DNA of 21,208 nucleotides. It comes from a virus. The notes under the pieces were generated by a model. That model saw only the letters and a program-made list of their open reading frames with translations. It had not been told where the DNA came from and ran no database searches. A program made the position numbers and the translations under genes. Below, in pieces: positions 14,247 through 19,024 of the stretch (position 1 is its first letter; the number at the start of each line of letters is the position of its first letter). The stretch lies in IMG/VR virus record IMGVR_UViG_3300032011_000167, positions 1 to 21,208 of that record; one strand, written 5' to 3'.

Positions 14247-14438
14247 TTAATGATATGGACAGGTGGCTTCTGTATCTTCATAAGAAAACCCACAATTTTG
14301 ACAATAGAATGGGTTATCTTCGTCACAGTAGTAGTTATATTCATTGACATCCTCCCATGCGTATTTAATAGCATATGCTATAACTCCTATAGGTAGAACG
14401 ATAAAGAATAATATATCAATAATATGTATAAAGTTCAT
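14247..14438 (-). CDS. Membrane-anchored zinc-knuckle protein (63 aa)
   Basis: The start is ATG at 14438, just after GGAGG; an upstream in-frame ATG at 14480 lies inside the previous gene and lacks such a site. Residues 5-26 (HIIDILFFIVLPIGVIAYAI) form a transmembrane segment. The C-terminus has CxxC (YCQNCGFSYEDTEATCPYH), a half zinc ribbon with one more Cys and a His. The likely topology is a single-pass membrane protein with a metal-binding tail. Function unknown. Confidence 0.65.
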   Translation of the reverse strand: MNFIHIIDILFFIVLPIGVIAYAIKYAWEDVNEYNYYCDEDNPFYCQNCGFSYEDTEATCPYH

Positions 14439-14439
14439 A

Positions 14440-14664
14440 TTACCTCCAAAAGTTTTCGTTATGGTTAACTTTAAGCTCATCTATTGCAAGCTGAGCTTCG
14501 ATAGCTAATAAATCTACAGATTTTTGATGTTTTTCAATCTGTCGTTCCGCTTCAATTTTTGCACAAGTAAACTTGTATTCATCCCAAGCATCCTTCCAAA
14601 TTACTTTAATATCTTGTTTAGCCTCTATCAGTATTGCTTTCATTTCTCGTTTAAAATCATTCAT
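14440..14664 (-). CDS. Helical hypothetical protein (74 aa)
   Basis: ATG at 14664 follows GGAGGAG. Almost the whole chain is predicted helix with heptad character (MKAILIEAKQDIKVIWKDAW, then EAERQIEKHQKSVDLLAIEA), so it may be an oligomeric coiled coil. It is the gene immediately downstream of structured element C, and its end overlaps the binding site for the next start. Function unknown. Confidence 0.65.
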   Translation of the reverse strand: MNDFKREMKAILIEAKQDIKVIWKDAWDEYKFTCAKIEAERQIEKHQKSVDLLAIEAQLAIDELKVNHNENFWR

Positions 14665-14689
14665 TGTAAACTCCTCCGTAGGTTAAGTA

Positions 14690-14827
14690 GAAGTAGCAGT
14701 GACCGTATCGGAACTAGCCTAGTTGTGTTGCCATTAGGGCATCGAGCTTGCGTTGGTTTGTTAGCACCAGTACCTCGAATCCGACCCTAATGAGCACCTT
14801 GACCTTGAACTTGCGGTATGCTACTTC
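14690..14827 (-). ncRNA. Candidate structured RNA element C (intergenic, 138 nt)
   Basis: The whole gap between the AlkB-like gene (stop at 14834) and the 74-aa gene folds on itself. A perfect 9-bp outer stem pairs 14690-14698 with 14819-14827 (gaagtagca/tgctacttc). Next is accg/cggt (14702-14705/14814-14817). A side hairpin AACTA-GCC-TAGTT lies at 14712-14724. A long arm pairs 14732-14739 with 14785-14792 (cattaggg/ccctaatg) and 14742-14746 with 14774-14778 (tcgag/ctcga). The pairing is nested and closes the element as a multibranch junction. Strand is assigned from flanking genes. No RNA family is recognised. Confidence 0.6.
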
Positions 14828-14833
14828 ATTTAT

Positions 14834-15430
14834 TTAAGGAATATGCCTGAAAGTTAGACTTATCCTTGATGGACAAGCGTAAAACCTATTATCCTTCTGT
14901 GGTTTACTAACAGAGTGCTTATACTCGTTCTGAAAGCTACCTTCAGGCATTAAGTAGCAACTTCCGTTCGTTAACTTGATCGTAAGAGGTTCTTCACTAC
15001 GATCATTACGGGTTATAGTAGCAACTGCTGTATCTCCTAAGCTGATAGTTGCTACAGCACCTACAGTTCCGTCAGCATTACGAAAGATAGGTTCATCGTC
15101 TGCGTGAGGTGCGATACCCTTATCAGTATAGAGATTAGCAAGTAGGCAGTTGAAGTAACCTACTGGATACTCTAGTTGTTCTTCTAAATCTCGAGCTATT
15201 TGACCGAACTCATCATGCCAGCTCTGAGCATTGTGCCTTACGCCTGTATAAGCGTAATCTACGTCACCGTACCAAGTAGCTACGTGATTGTGGTAGTTAC
15301 GATTGCAGTTGTTATCTGCTTTGATCTGTTCCCAAAGACTCTTGAAGTCTTGTAGGATAAGATGGTCTTCTAAATCTAAGAATAATACGGTTATTAGATT
15401 GTTTATTACACCTTTGTTTAATGTAGCCAT
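14834..15430 (-). CDS. AlkB-like 2-oxoglutarate/Fe(II) dioxygenase (198 aa)
   Basis: Iron ligands HAD (His 109, Asp 111, in GIAPHADDEPIF) and His 172 (EYKHSVSK), with the 2-oxoglutarate-binding pair Arg 189 and Arg 195 in SRISLTFRHI, match the AlkB family including its R-x5-R C-terminal spacing. The core before them (LLANLYTDK) resembles the AlkB substrate-side strand. AlkB enzymes remove alkyl groups from DNA or RNA bases. In an early phage operon it could repair viral nucleic acid or modify host RNA or protein; that is inference. The start at 15430 follows AAGGAG. It is followed closely by structured element C. Confidence 0.88.
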   Translation of the reverse strand: MATLNKGVINNLITVLFLDLEDHLILQDFKSLWEQIKADNNCNRNYHNHVATWYGDVDYAYTGVRHNAQSWHDEFGQIARDLEEQLEYPVGYFNCLLANLYTDKGIAPHADDEPIFRNADGTVGAVATISLGDTAVATITRNDRSEEPLTIKLTNGSCYLMPEGSFQNEYKHSVSKPQKDNRFYACPSRISLTFRHIP

Positions 15431-15457
15431 TCTGTGGATCTCCTTAAGGTTATAGAA

Positions 15458-15664
15458 TTAAGAGCTAATTGCTTTTACCCAGTCTGCTCTGGTATAACTA
15501 ACAGGCTTTCGTTCTGCTTTTGCCTGTTTAATACGCTTAACATATGCGTGTACTCCACCCTTCATACCAATATCCCATGGTATTTGTACTTCCATACGTC
15601 TGCTACTACCAATACCGTTTGGAAATTGATGACTGCAATACATGTACTTATGAAATTTAGACAT
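15458..15664 (-). CDS. Small basic hypothetical protein (68 aa)
   Basis: ATG at 15664 follows AAGGAGAATTAAG. It is a basic protein with aromatic and Cys/His residues near the N-terminus (MSKFHKYMYCSHQFPNG) and a Lys/Arg-rich C-terminal half (HAYVKRIKQAKAERKPVSYT). It may bind nucleic acid. No family is recognised. Confidence 0.6.
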   Translation of the reverse strand: MSKFHKYMYCSHQFPNGIGSSRRMEVQIPWDIGMKGGVHAYVKRIKQAKAERKPVSYTRADWVKAISS

Positions 15665-15708
15665 CTTAATTCTCCTTAAAGTTTATAGGTTATAGTTTAG
15701 AATCTGAC

Positions 15709-15736
15709 GGCACTGAGGGCTAACGCCCCCAGTACC
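15709..15736 (-). terminator. Stem-loop after the 172-aa gene (terminator-like or processing site)
   Basis: In minus-strand RNA 15725-15736 pairs with 15709-15720 as a 12-bp stem with a GUUA loop. Two positions are G-U in this strand but C-A mismatches in the plus strand, so it acts in leftward RNA. It begins seven bases past the stop of the 172-aa gene. No U tract follows, so full termination by host polymerase is unlikely. It could stop a phage polymerase, stabilise a 3' end or be a cleavage site. Confidence 0.55.
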
Positions 15737-15742
15737 TATTGA

Positions 15743-16261
15743 TTAAACTGCAGTAAGCTCCATGATAGCCATGACATCTTCTTCACTCTTGACGGCTGTA
15801 ATGCTTTCTCCAGCACACTCAAGAACATCTTCAGCATGGTCATTCATAGTTAACTGCGTTTTGCTGTCATTAAAGGAAGCATAGCCTCTAAAATGCGTAC
15901 TAGGCTCAATAGCTTTTCCCTCTGCATCCTTAAGACCTTCAGGAATAACAAAGTAAACGCCAAGACTGCGTCCTTTAATTGCTCGCAACTCCATACATGG
16001 GTTGCTGAATACCATTTTAACGTATTCGGTAGTAACTTCTTTTACTTCTACTGCTGGTTTACGAACACCTGTATCTGGATCTACTTTCATAACAGGCTTT
16101 CCGTTCTTATCCTTTACTGCTACTTTATAAGTATTAGATATAGGACTAAACTCGTACCGTGAACCATTACCTCCTAGCTTGTAACGTTTCTTAGGCTCTT
16201 GATTCTGTTCTTTGTTTTTAAAAGAACCATTCGCTTTAAACTTGTCTGTTACTGAGTCCAT
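15743..16261 (-). CDS. Hypothetical early protein, possibly DNA-binding (172 aa)
   Basis: The start at 16261 follows AAGGAGGAA, and the gene is the first on the transcript from hairpin promoter 2. Residues 1-35 are basic and low-complexity (FKANGSFKNKEQNQEPKKRY). Residues 36-130 look beta-rich with alternating strands and a conserved-looking GSRYEFSP. The C-terminus is helical and acidic. The beta-rich core with a basic tail would fit an OB-fold single-strand-binding protein, but no signature proves it. Function unknown. Confidence 0.7.
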   Translation of the reverse strand: MDSVTDKFKANGSFKNKEQNQEPKKRYKLGGNGSRYEFSPISNTYKVAVKDKNGKPVMKVDPDTGVRKPAVEVKEVTTEYVKMVFSNPCMELRAIKGRSLGVYFVIPEGLKDAEGKAIEPSTHFRGYASFNDSKTQLTMNDHAEDVLECAGESITAVKSEEDVMAIMELTAV

Positions 16262-16295
16262 CTGTTCCTCCTTGTAGGAAAAAGGTTATAGAAAA

Positions 16296-16316
16296 GGTAA
16301 TTGAAGTAGAATTACC
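16296..16316 (-). other. 5'-terminal hairpin of the early transcript from promoter 2
   Basis: On the minus strand GGTAATT (16310-16316) pairs perfectly with AATTACC (16296-16302) around CTACTTC. The stem starts at the GGT predicted to hold the transcription start, so the early RNA would begin inside a 7-bp hairpin. 5'-terminal hairpins stabilise mRNAs in bacteria. It might also affect initiation. Confidence 0.5.
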
Positions 16317-16332
16317 TGACTGACAAGGTCAG
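16314..16332 (-). promoter_or_regulatory. Virion-RNAP-type hairpin promoter 2
   Basis: CTGAC-AAG-GTCAG on the template (plus) strand at 16320-16332 is identical to the other two sites. On the minus strand it is followed by three bases and GGT (16314-16316), then AATTCTACT. Upstream flanks CCCTGT (here) and CCCTG (site 1) are also shared. The gene at 15743-16261 lies directly downstream. The predicted start is near 16315. Confidence 0.78.
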
Positions 16333-16427
16333 ACAGGGTTTTTAAAAGGATTAAAATACATATAAATAAACAAATCTCTCTAGCACTCTCTTATAGTGTT
16401 TCTATCTTACGTGTATTTTTTTGATTA

Positions 16428-16464
16428 GGTTTTGACTTAGATTGGTTTAGATTGGTTTTGACTT
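16428..16464. repeat. Short direct-repeat cluster
   Basis: GGTTTTGACTT occurs at 16428-16438 and 16454-16464. Between and across them AGATTGGTTT is tandemly repeated at 16439-16448 and 16449-16458. The cluster lies about 95 bases upstream of hairpin promoter 2 and just downstream of the 79-aa gene. Iteron-like spacing suggests a protein-binding array or replication element. The rest of this non-coding stretch (16333-16427) is AT-rich with nothing else I can support. Confidence 0.6.
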
Positions 16465-16471
16465 TCCCTAG

Positions 16472-16504
16472 GGAGATCCTGTACGGTCAGGTATGAGGAT
16501 CTCC
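16472..16504 (-). terminator. Stem-loop after the 79-aa gene
   Basis: A perfect 9-bp stem, ggagatcct (16472-16480) with aggatctcc (16496-16504), encloses 15 bases that can form an inner CCTG/CAGG pairing. It lies 20 bases downstream of the 79-aa gene stop on the minus strand. No U tract follows, so intrinsic termination is uncertain. It could be a terminator for the virion polymerase or an RNA 3' end. Confidence 0.5.
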
Positions 16505-16524
16505 AGTAGGGATGAGTCTGTTGG

Positions 16525-16764
16525 TTAGACGATTTCGCCTGCGTCGTGACGAGCTAGGATAGCCTTGAACTCGTCAGAATAGGTATTGCCTTCGTCTTGG
16601 GTTTGGCTTTCGAGGAACTCTTCGACTAAGCTAGATCGAGCTTCTTTCTTTGCACCTCGTTTGACGATTTTGGTACCGTAACGAATAATATCGATAAGGT
16701 CGTCTGCGGTATCGAAGGTGCCTTTGATTGTTTTGTTGCCTGATTCTACGATCTGATAAGCCAT
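16525..16764 (-). CDS. Hypothetical first early protein (79 aa)
   Basis: ATG at 16764 follows TTAGGAGAA, with a leader of only about 32 bases from hairpin promoter 3, so this is probably among the first proteins made after injection. It is acidic and soluble (DTADDLIDIIRYGTKIVKRG, then SLVEEFLESQTQDEG) with no cysteines. Codon use is visibly more GC-rich than in the replication block (many CG-ending codons, tcg and acg on the plus strand). A host-takeover role is possible from position alone. Confidence 0.7.
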   Translation of the reverse strand: MAYQIVESGNKTIKGTFDTADDLIDIIRYGTKIVKRGAKKEARSSLVEEFLESQTQDEGNTYSDEFKAILARHDAGEIV

Positions 16765-16794
16765 GTTGATTCTCCTAATAATGTTAGTAATATT

Positions 16795-16813
16795 ACCTCC
16801 CTGACAAGGTCAG
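16795..16813 (-). promoter_or_regulatory. Virion-RNAP-type hairpin promoter 3 (first leftward promoter)
   Basis: CTGAC-AAG-GTCAG on the plus strand at 16801-16813 is followed, in leftward direction, by three bases, GGT (16795-16797) and AATATTACT. The downstream block GGTAATNNTACT is shared with promoter 2 and partly with promoter 1. The 79-aa gene starts about 32 bases downstream. No minus-strand gene lies to its right in this window, so it is the outermost leftward promoter here. Confidence 0.78.
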
Positions 16814-16837
16814 TGTAAAAGATCGTTTTTTGTTTTT

Positions 16838-16851
16838 GGGGCGGGGGTGGG
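16838..16851 (+). other. G-rich tract
   Basis: Three guanine runs (GGGG, GGGGG, GGG) separated by single bases stand out in otherwise AT-rich DNA, between the leftward hairpin promoter and the opposite hairpin at 16856. Three long runs allow a two-layer quadruplex, or three layers if a run is supplied in trans. Transcribed leftward it would give a C-rich RNA upstream of the promoter, so a DNA-level role is more likely. Confidence 0.4.
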
Positions 16852-16855
16852 TTTT

Positions 16856-16872
16856 GTTGAACTTGGTTCAAC
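16856..16872 (+). promoter_or_regulatory. Perfect 7-bp hairpin with 3-nt loop, candidate rightward hairpin promoter or operator
   Basis: GTTGAAC-TTG-GTTCAAC has the same geometry class as the three CTGAC hairpins (5-7 bp stem, 3-base loop). If it is a promoter, the purine loop (CAA) is on the minus strand, making that the template and giving rightward transcription. Downstream it reads TAGTTAGTACT, with partial likeness to the GGTnnTnnTACT block. The loop sequence differs, and the first plus-strand gene is about 340 bases away, so an operator is the alternative. Confidence 0.4.
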
Positions 16873-16970
16873 TAGTTAGTACTGCACTTCTACCTAGAAT
16901 GAAAAAATTGCTAATGGCGCTAGACCATCTTAGAATTTTATCCCCCCTAAAAATATAATATATAATTATT

Positions 16971-17029
16971 AATAAGGACGGCGGACTGAAGCCCCGCAGG
17001 GGCGAGAAGTCCGGCGGACGCTTCTTATT
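16971..17029. other. Three-tier GC-rich hairpin in the divergence region
   Basis: GCCCC-GCA-GGGGC (16991-17003) is nested in CGGACT/AGTCCG (16982-16987/17008-17013) and then AATAAG/CTTATT (16971-16976/17024-17029). GGCGGAC is also directly repeated (16980-16986 and 17013-17019). It stands out in the surrounding AT-rich DNA. It could be a terminus or packaging-related structure, a leader hairpin for rightward RNA or a bidirectional block. No T tract follows on either strand. The stretch 16873-16970 shows only AT-rich DNA and a C run at 16942-16947. Confidence 0.5.
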
Positions 17030-17030
17030 C

Positions 17031-17060
17031 TTAAGAGAGAGTTAGACCTTTAGATATAAT
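17031..17060 (+). promoter_or_regulatory. Sigma70-like promoter candidate for the late (plus-strand) genes
   Basis: A perfect -10 box TATAAT (17055-17060) has TTAAGA (17031-17036) 18 bases upstream as a -35 with four of six matches. It points toward the plus-strand genes, and a dyad operator begins within 17 bases downstream. In N4, late genes are read by host RNA polymerase, which fits. A second weaker candidate is TTGCTA (17143-17148) with TAATAT (17165-17170). Confidence 0.45.
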
Positions 17061-17073
17061 AAGTTACAAAAAG

Positions 17074-17131
17074 TTTAATGTCGTATACGACATTTAACTG
17101 GGTAGTTTAATATACATATACGACATTAAAC
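17074..17131. promoter_or_regulatory. Pair of operator-like dyads
   Basis: Dyad 1 is a perfect 18-base palindrome, AATGTCGTATACGACATT (17077-17094), extended by TTT on the left. Dyad 2 (17105-17131) keeps the outer arms GTTTAAT and ATTAAAC and the right half ATACGACATT but has a degenerate left half. The two centres are about 32-33 bases apart, close to three helical turns. The location, just after a sigma70-like promoter and before the first plus-strand gene, fits a repressor or activator controlling the late genes. Confidence 0.65.
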
Positions 17132-17213
17132 GAAGTTAAGTGTTGCTATTTGTAGTTAATTAGGTAATATTACGTTAAGTTTAGGTAACTAATTGGGGAG
17201 TGGATATTCTATT

Positions 17214-17429
17214 ATGAATACTAAAAGGCAGGATAATTTTAAGCACAGAAACTTTGTGTATGTAATAGAAAAGAAGATGAATGGGAAGTGGGGATTGGAG
17301 TGGGACTTTGGGTGTTTTCTTAGTTACGAAGTAGCGAACGTGTCTATGAAGGAATTTGAGAGATACAATAAACATCCTAAGGATTATCGAGTGACTATGT
17401 ATATCAGTGAAAAGCCGCATAATGGATAG
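17214..17429 (+). CDS. Hypothetical first plus-strand protein (71 aa)
   Basis: The frame is open from TTG at 17193, but ATG at 17214 is the likelier start, with GGGGAG 13-14 bases upstream (long spacing). The protein is basic and aromatic (MNTKRQDNFKHRNFVYVIEK, then NGKWGLEWDFGC) and looks like a small beta-rich fold. Its stop overlaps the next gene by eight bases. It lies downstream of the dyad operators. No family is recognised. Confidence 0.6.
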   Translation: MNTKRQDNFKHRNFVYVIEKKMNGKWGLEWDFGCFLSYEVANVSMKEFERYNKHPKDYRVTMYISEKPHNG

Positions 17430-17610
17430 TTGCATATTTCCAGTTAAAGTATTTAGACCAACAGCAGATGGATTGGTGCTAGTTAGGATACATACGGTGG
17501 AGGAGTTGGGGAACAGAGAAGATAAAAAAATAAAAGATCTATATCTGCATCCGTCAGTGACTAGATTCAACAGGAGGGATTTAAAAAACAAGAAGGAGGG
17601 AGATGTTTAA
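17422..17610 (+). CDS. Hypothetical protein (62 aa)
   Basis: ATG at 17422 (MDSCIFPVKVFRPTADGLVL) is preferred over a GTG at 17407, although neither has a good ribosome binding site; coupling to the overlapping upstream gene is likely. A strand-rich N-terminal half is followed by a charged helix (VEELGNREDKKIKDLYLH) and a basic tail. It overlaps the start of the RepL-like gene by eight bases. Function unknown. Confidence 0.55.
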   Translation: MDSCIFPVKVFRPTADGLVLVRIHTVEELGNREDKKIKDLYLHPSVTRFNRRDLKNKKEGDV

Positions 17611-17941
17611 TAAATTTCAATTGGGCACCCAGCCTGCGGCTTTCTTAGCTAAGAATAAGCTAAGTAGTTCATCGGCCCTGGTACTGCTCAAAATGATGTA
17701 CCACATTAATCGAGTGAATATGGTGATAGGGACCCCTGAAAAGATAGCTGAAATGGCAGGAATAACGCTAAGGGACTTTTCTGTAGGGGTTAGGGCGTTG
17801 AAAAAATGTGATTTAATTAGGAAATACACTAAGAAAGAGTATATGCTTAACCCAGATGTTATGTTTAATGGGAATGATAAGCAGTATTTTATTGTTAAAC
17901 ACATGTGGGATACACAGACTAGTAAAGGACTTAGAACATGA
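17603..17941 (+). CDS. RepL-like winged-helix protein (112 aa)
   Basis: The body matches the plan of the RepL plasmid-replication family. A first helix (SSALVLLKMMYHINRVNMVI) is followed by a helix-turn-helix with TPEKIAEMAGITLRDFSVGV (44-63), then ALKKCDLIRKYTKKEYMLNP, and the wing signature YMLNPDVMFNG (80-90) that in RepL reads roughly YM-NP---F-G. The length (112) is at the short end. RepL proteins start plasmid replication, and in a phage this fold could instead bind operators such as the dyads at 17074-17131. AAGGAGG lies three to four bases upstream of ATG (short spacing). It is coupled (ATGA) to a second related protein. Confidence 0.7.
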   Translation: MFNKFQLGTQPAAFLAKNKLSSSSALVLLKMMYHINRVNMVIGTPEKIAEMAGITLRDFSVGVRALKKCDLIRKYTKKEYMLNPDVMFNGNDKQYFIVKHMWDTQTSKGLRT

Positions 17942-18252
17942 GCAGGTATATAAATACTGATATAGCAGCTGACAGTGAGTTATCGCGTACGGCGCAGGCC
18001 CTAATGTTGCCACTAACAATATTATCTAATAGAAACAACGAGATAAACAAGAAGCAGTTTATCGATACTATTAACTGGATCAAGGATATTAGAACCTGGG
18101 ATAAATATTGGGAAGAACTGGTAGATGAAGGCTTTTTGATTCAATTAGATAAGGATAATTGGATGGTATCTCCTCATAAATGTTATGCCGATGGGATATC
18201 GCACTCTACACTCATTAACAAATGGAACGAGGTTCGTAATGCAGCTAAGTAA
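17938..18252 (+). CDS. Second winged-helix protein, probable divergent RepL-like paralogue (104 aa)
   Basis: It starts in an ATGA overlap with the previous gene. The C-terminal half, WDKYWEELVDEGFLIQLDKD then NWMVSPHKCYADG (75-86), lines up with the upstream protein's LKKCDLIRKYTKKEYMLNPD-MFNG region, and a helical segment precedes it (TAQALMLPLTILSNRNNEIN). The similarity is modest but collinear, suggesting tandem duplication and possibly a heterodimer. A DNA-binding role is inferred. Its last 14 bases overlap the start of the terminase-associated gene. Confidence 0.6.
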   Translation: MSRYINTDIAADSELSRTAQALMLPLTILSNRNNEINKKQFIDTINWIKDIRTWDKYWEELVDEGFLIQLDKDNWMVSPHKCYADGISHSTLINKWNEVRNAAK

Positions 18253-19024
18253 CTTAAAGGACACTAGTACTGAATTAGAGACAACAGATCATTTAACTAA
18301 AGAGCAGTTAGCCGGAGCGGTACCCGATAAACGCTTTAGGAGACACATAACTGACGAAGTTGTTGCTATTATTAACTCAGAGCCCGATTCTGAACTACGA
18401 AGAGTGTTTAGGGACAACACATTAACTTACTTGTCAGTACTAGCAACTGGAAAGCACTCACTAGCAGCTTATGTGAATGCTATTAAGTTTGTGTCTCTTA
18501 AACTAATGGGAGACAAGTCCTCTGTTGCTTATAGTAAAGTATTCCCTGATCGGTACCAGAATCTAATAGACAAAGGGGCCTCTGCTTCCTATATAGCCAG
18601 TTTTGCTGATAACTACAGTAAAAACAGTCTGATAACTAAAATTATGGAACAGACTATGGTGCCCACGCATATATTGAATGCCGGTGTGTACCAGGAAGCT
18701 ATTAATACACAAGCAGAACTAATGCGTACAGCTAAATCAGAACTAGTGAGGCAGAAGGCAGCTGAGTCACTGATCAGTAATTTAACAGCTCCTGCAGCGG
18801 CTAAAGTAGAAATAGATATTAACTACAATAACGATGTAGTAGAGGATTTAAGAGCAACTACTAAAGCACTTGCACAACAGCAGCTTAAAATGATTCTAAA
18901 TGGGCAGTCTAGTGCTAAGGAGGTAGCACATAGTGAAATCCTGGCTAGGAAGGTCAACCCCCCACCACCCCCACCAGTCGCTGAAACAACTTATGAAGTA
19001 ATTGAGGAGGAAAATGCTAGTTAA
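18239..19024 (+). CDS. Probable terminase small subunit or packaging-associated protein (261 aa)
   Basis: ATG at 18239 with GAGG upstream is preferred; the frame is open to 18185, but that part overlaps the previous gene. It is largely helical (EVVAIINSEPDSELRRVFRD, then TYLSVLATGKHSLAAYVNAI). The region around residues 70-120 could form the helix bundle or HTH typical of small terminases. A helical oligomerisation-like stretch follows (ELMRTAKSELVRQKAAESLI), and a proline tract (NPPPPPPVAE) precedes the acidic C-terminus. It overlaps the large terminase start by 11 bases. Assignment rests on position and size, since no signature is conserved enough to be sure. Confidence 0.6.
   Translation: MQLSNLKDTSTELETTDHLTKEQLAGAVPDKRFRRHITDEVVAIINSEPDSELRRVFRDNTLTYLSVLATGKHSLAAYVNAIKFVSLKLMGDKSSVAYSKVFPDRYQNLIDKGASASYIASFADNYSKNSLITKIMEQTMVPTHILNAGVYQEAINTQAELMRTAKSELVRQKAAESLISNLTAPAAAKVEIDINYNNDVVEDLRATTKALAQQQLKMILNGQSSAKEVAHSEILARKVNPPPPPPVAETTYEVIEEENAS

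Noticed and set aside
14524-14790. Plus-strand 88-codon frame
   Set aside because: It is antisense to the 74-aa gene and runs into element C. It has no ribosome binding site, and its composition is an artefact of the opposite strand.
13931-14830. Possible additional tRNAs in elements B and C (for example TCGAATCC at 14775-14782)
   Set aside because: The T-loop-like string has no matching acceptor or D-arm on either strand. The bases pair instead in the long arm of element C.
17181-17591. Minus-strand 136-codon frame
   Set aside because: It is antisense to three coupled plus-strand genes and has no plausible start site. The plus-strand genes overlap end to end and are better supported.
19002-19013. 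TTG start for the large terminase
   Set aside because: The TTG and next codons are the GAGGAGG ribosome binding site for ATG at 19014.
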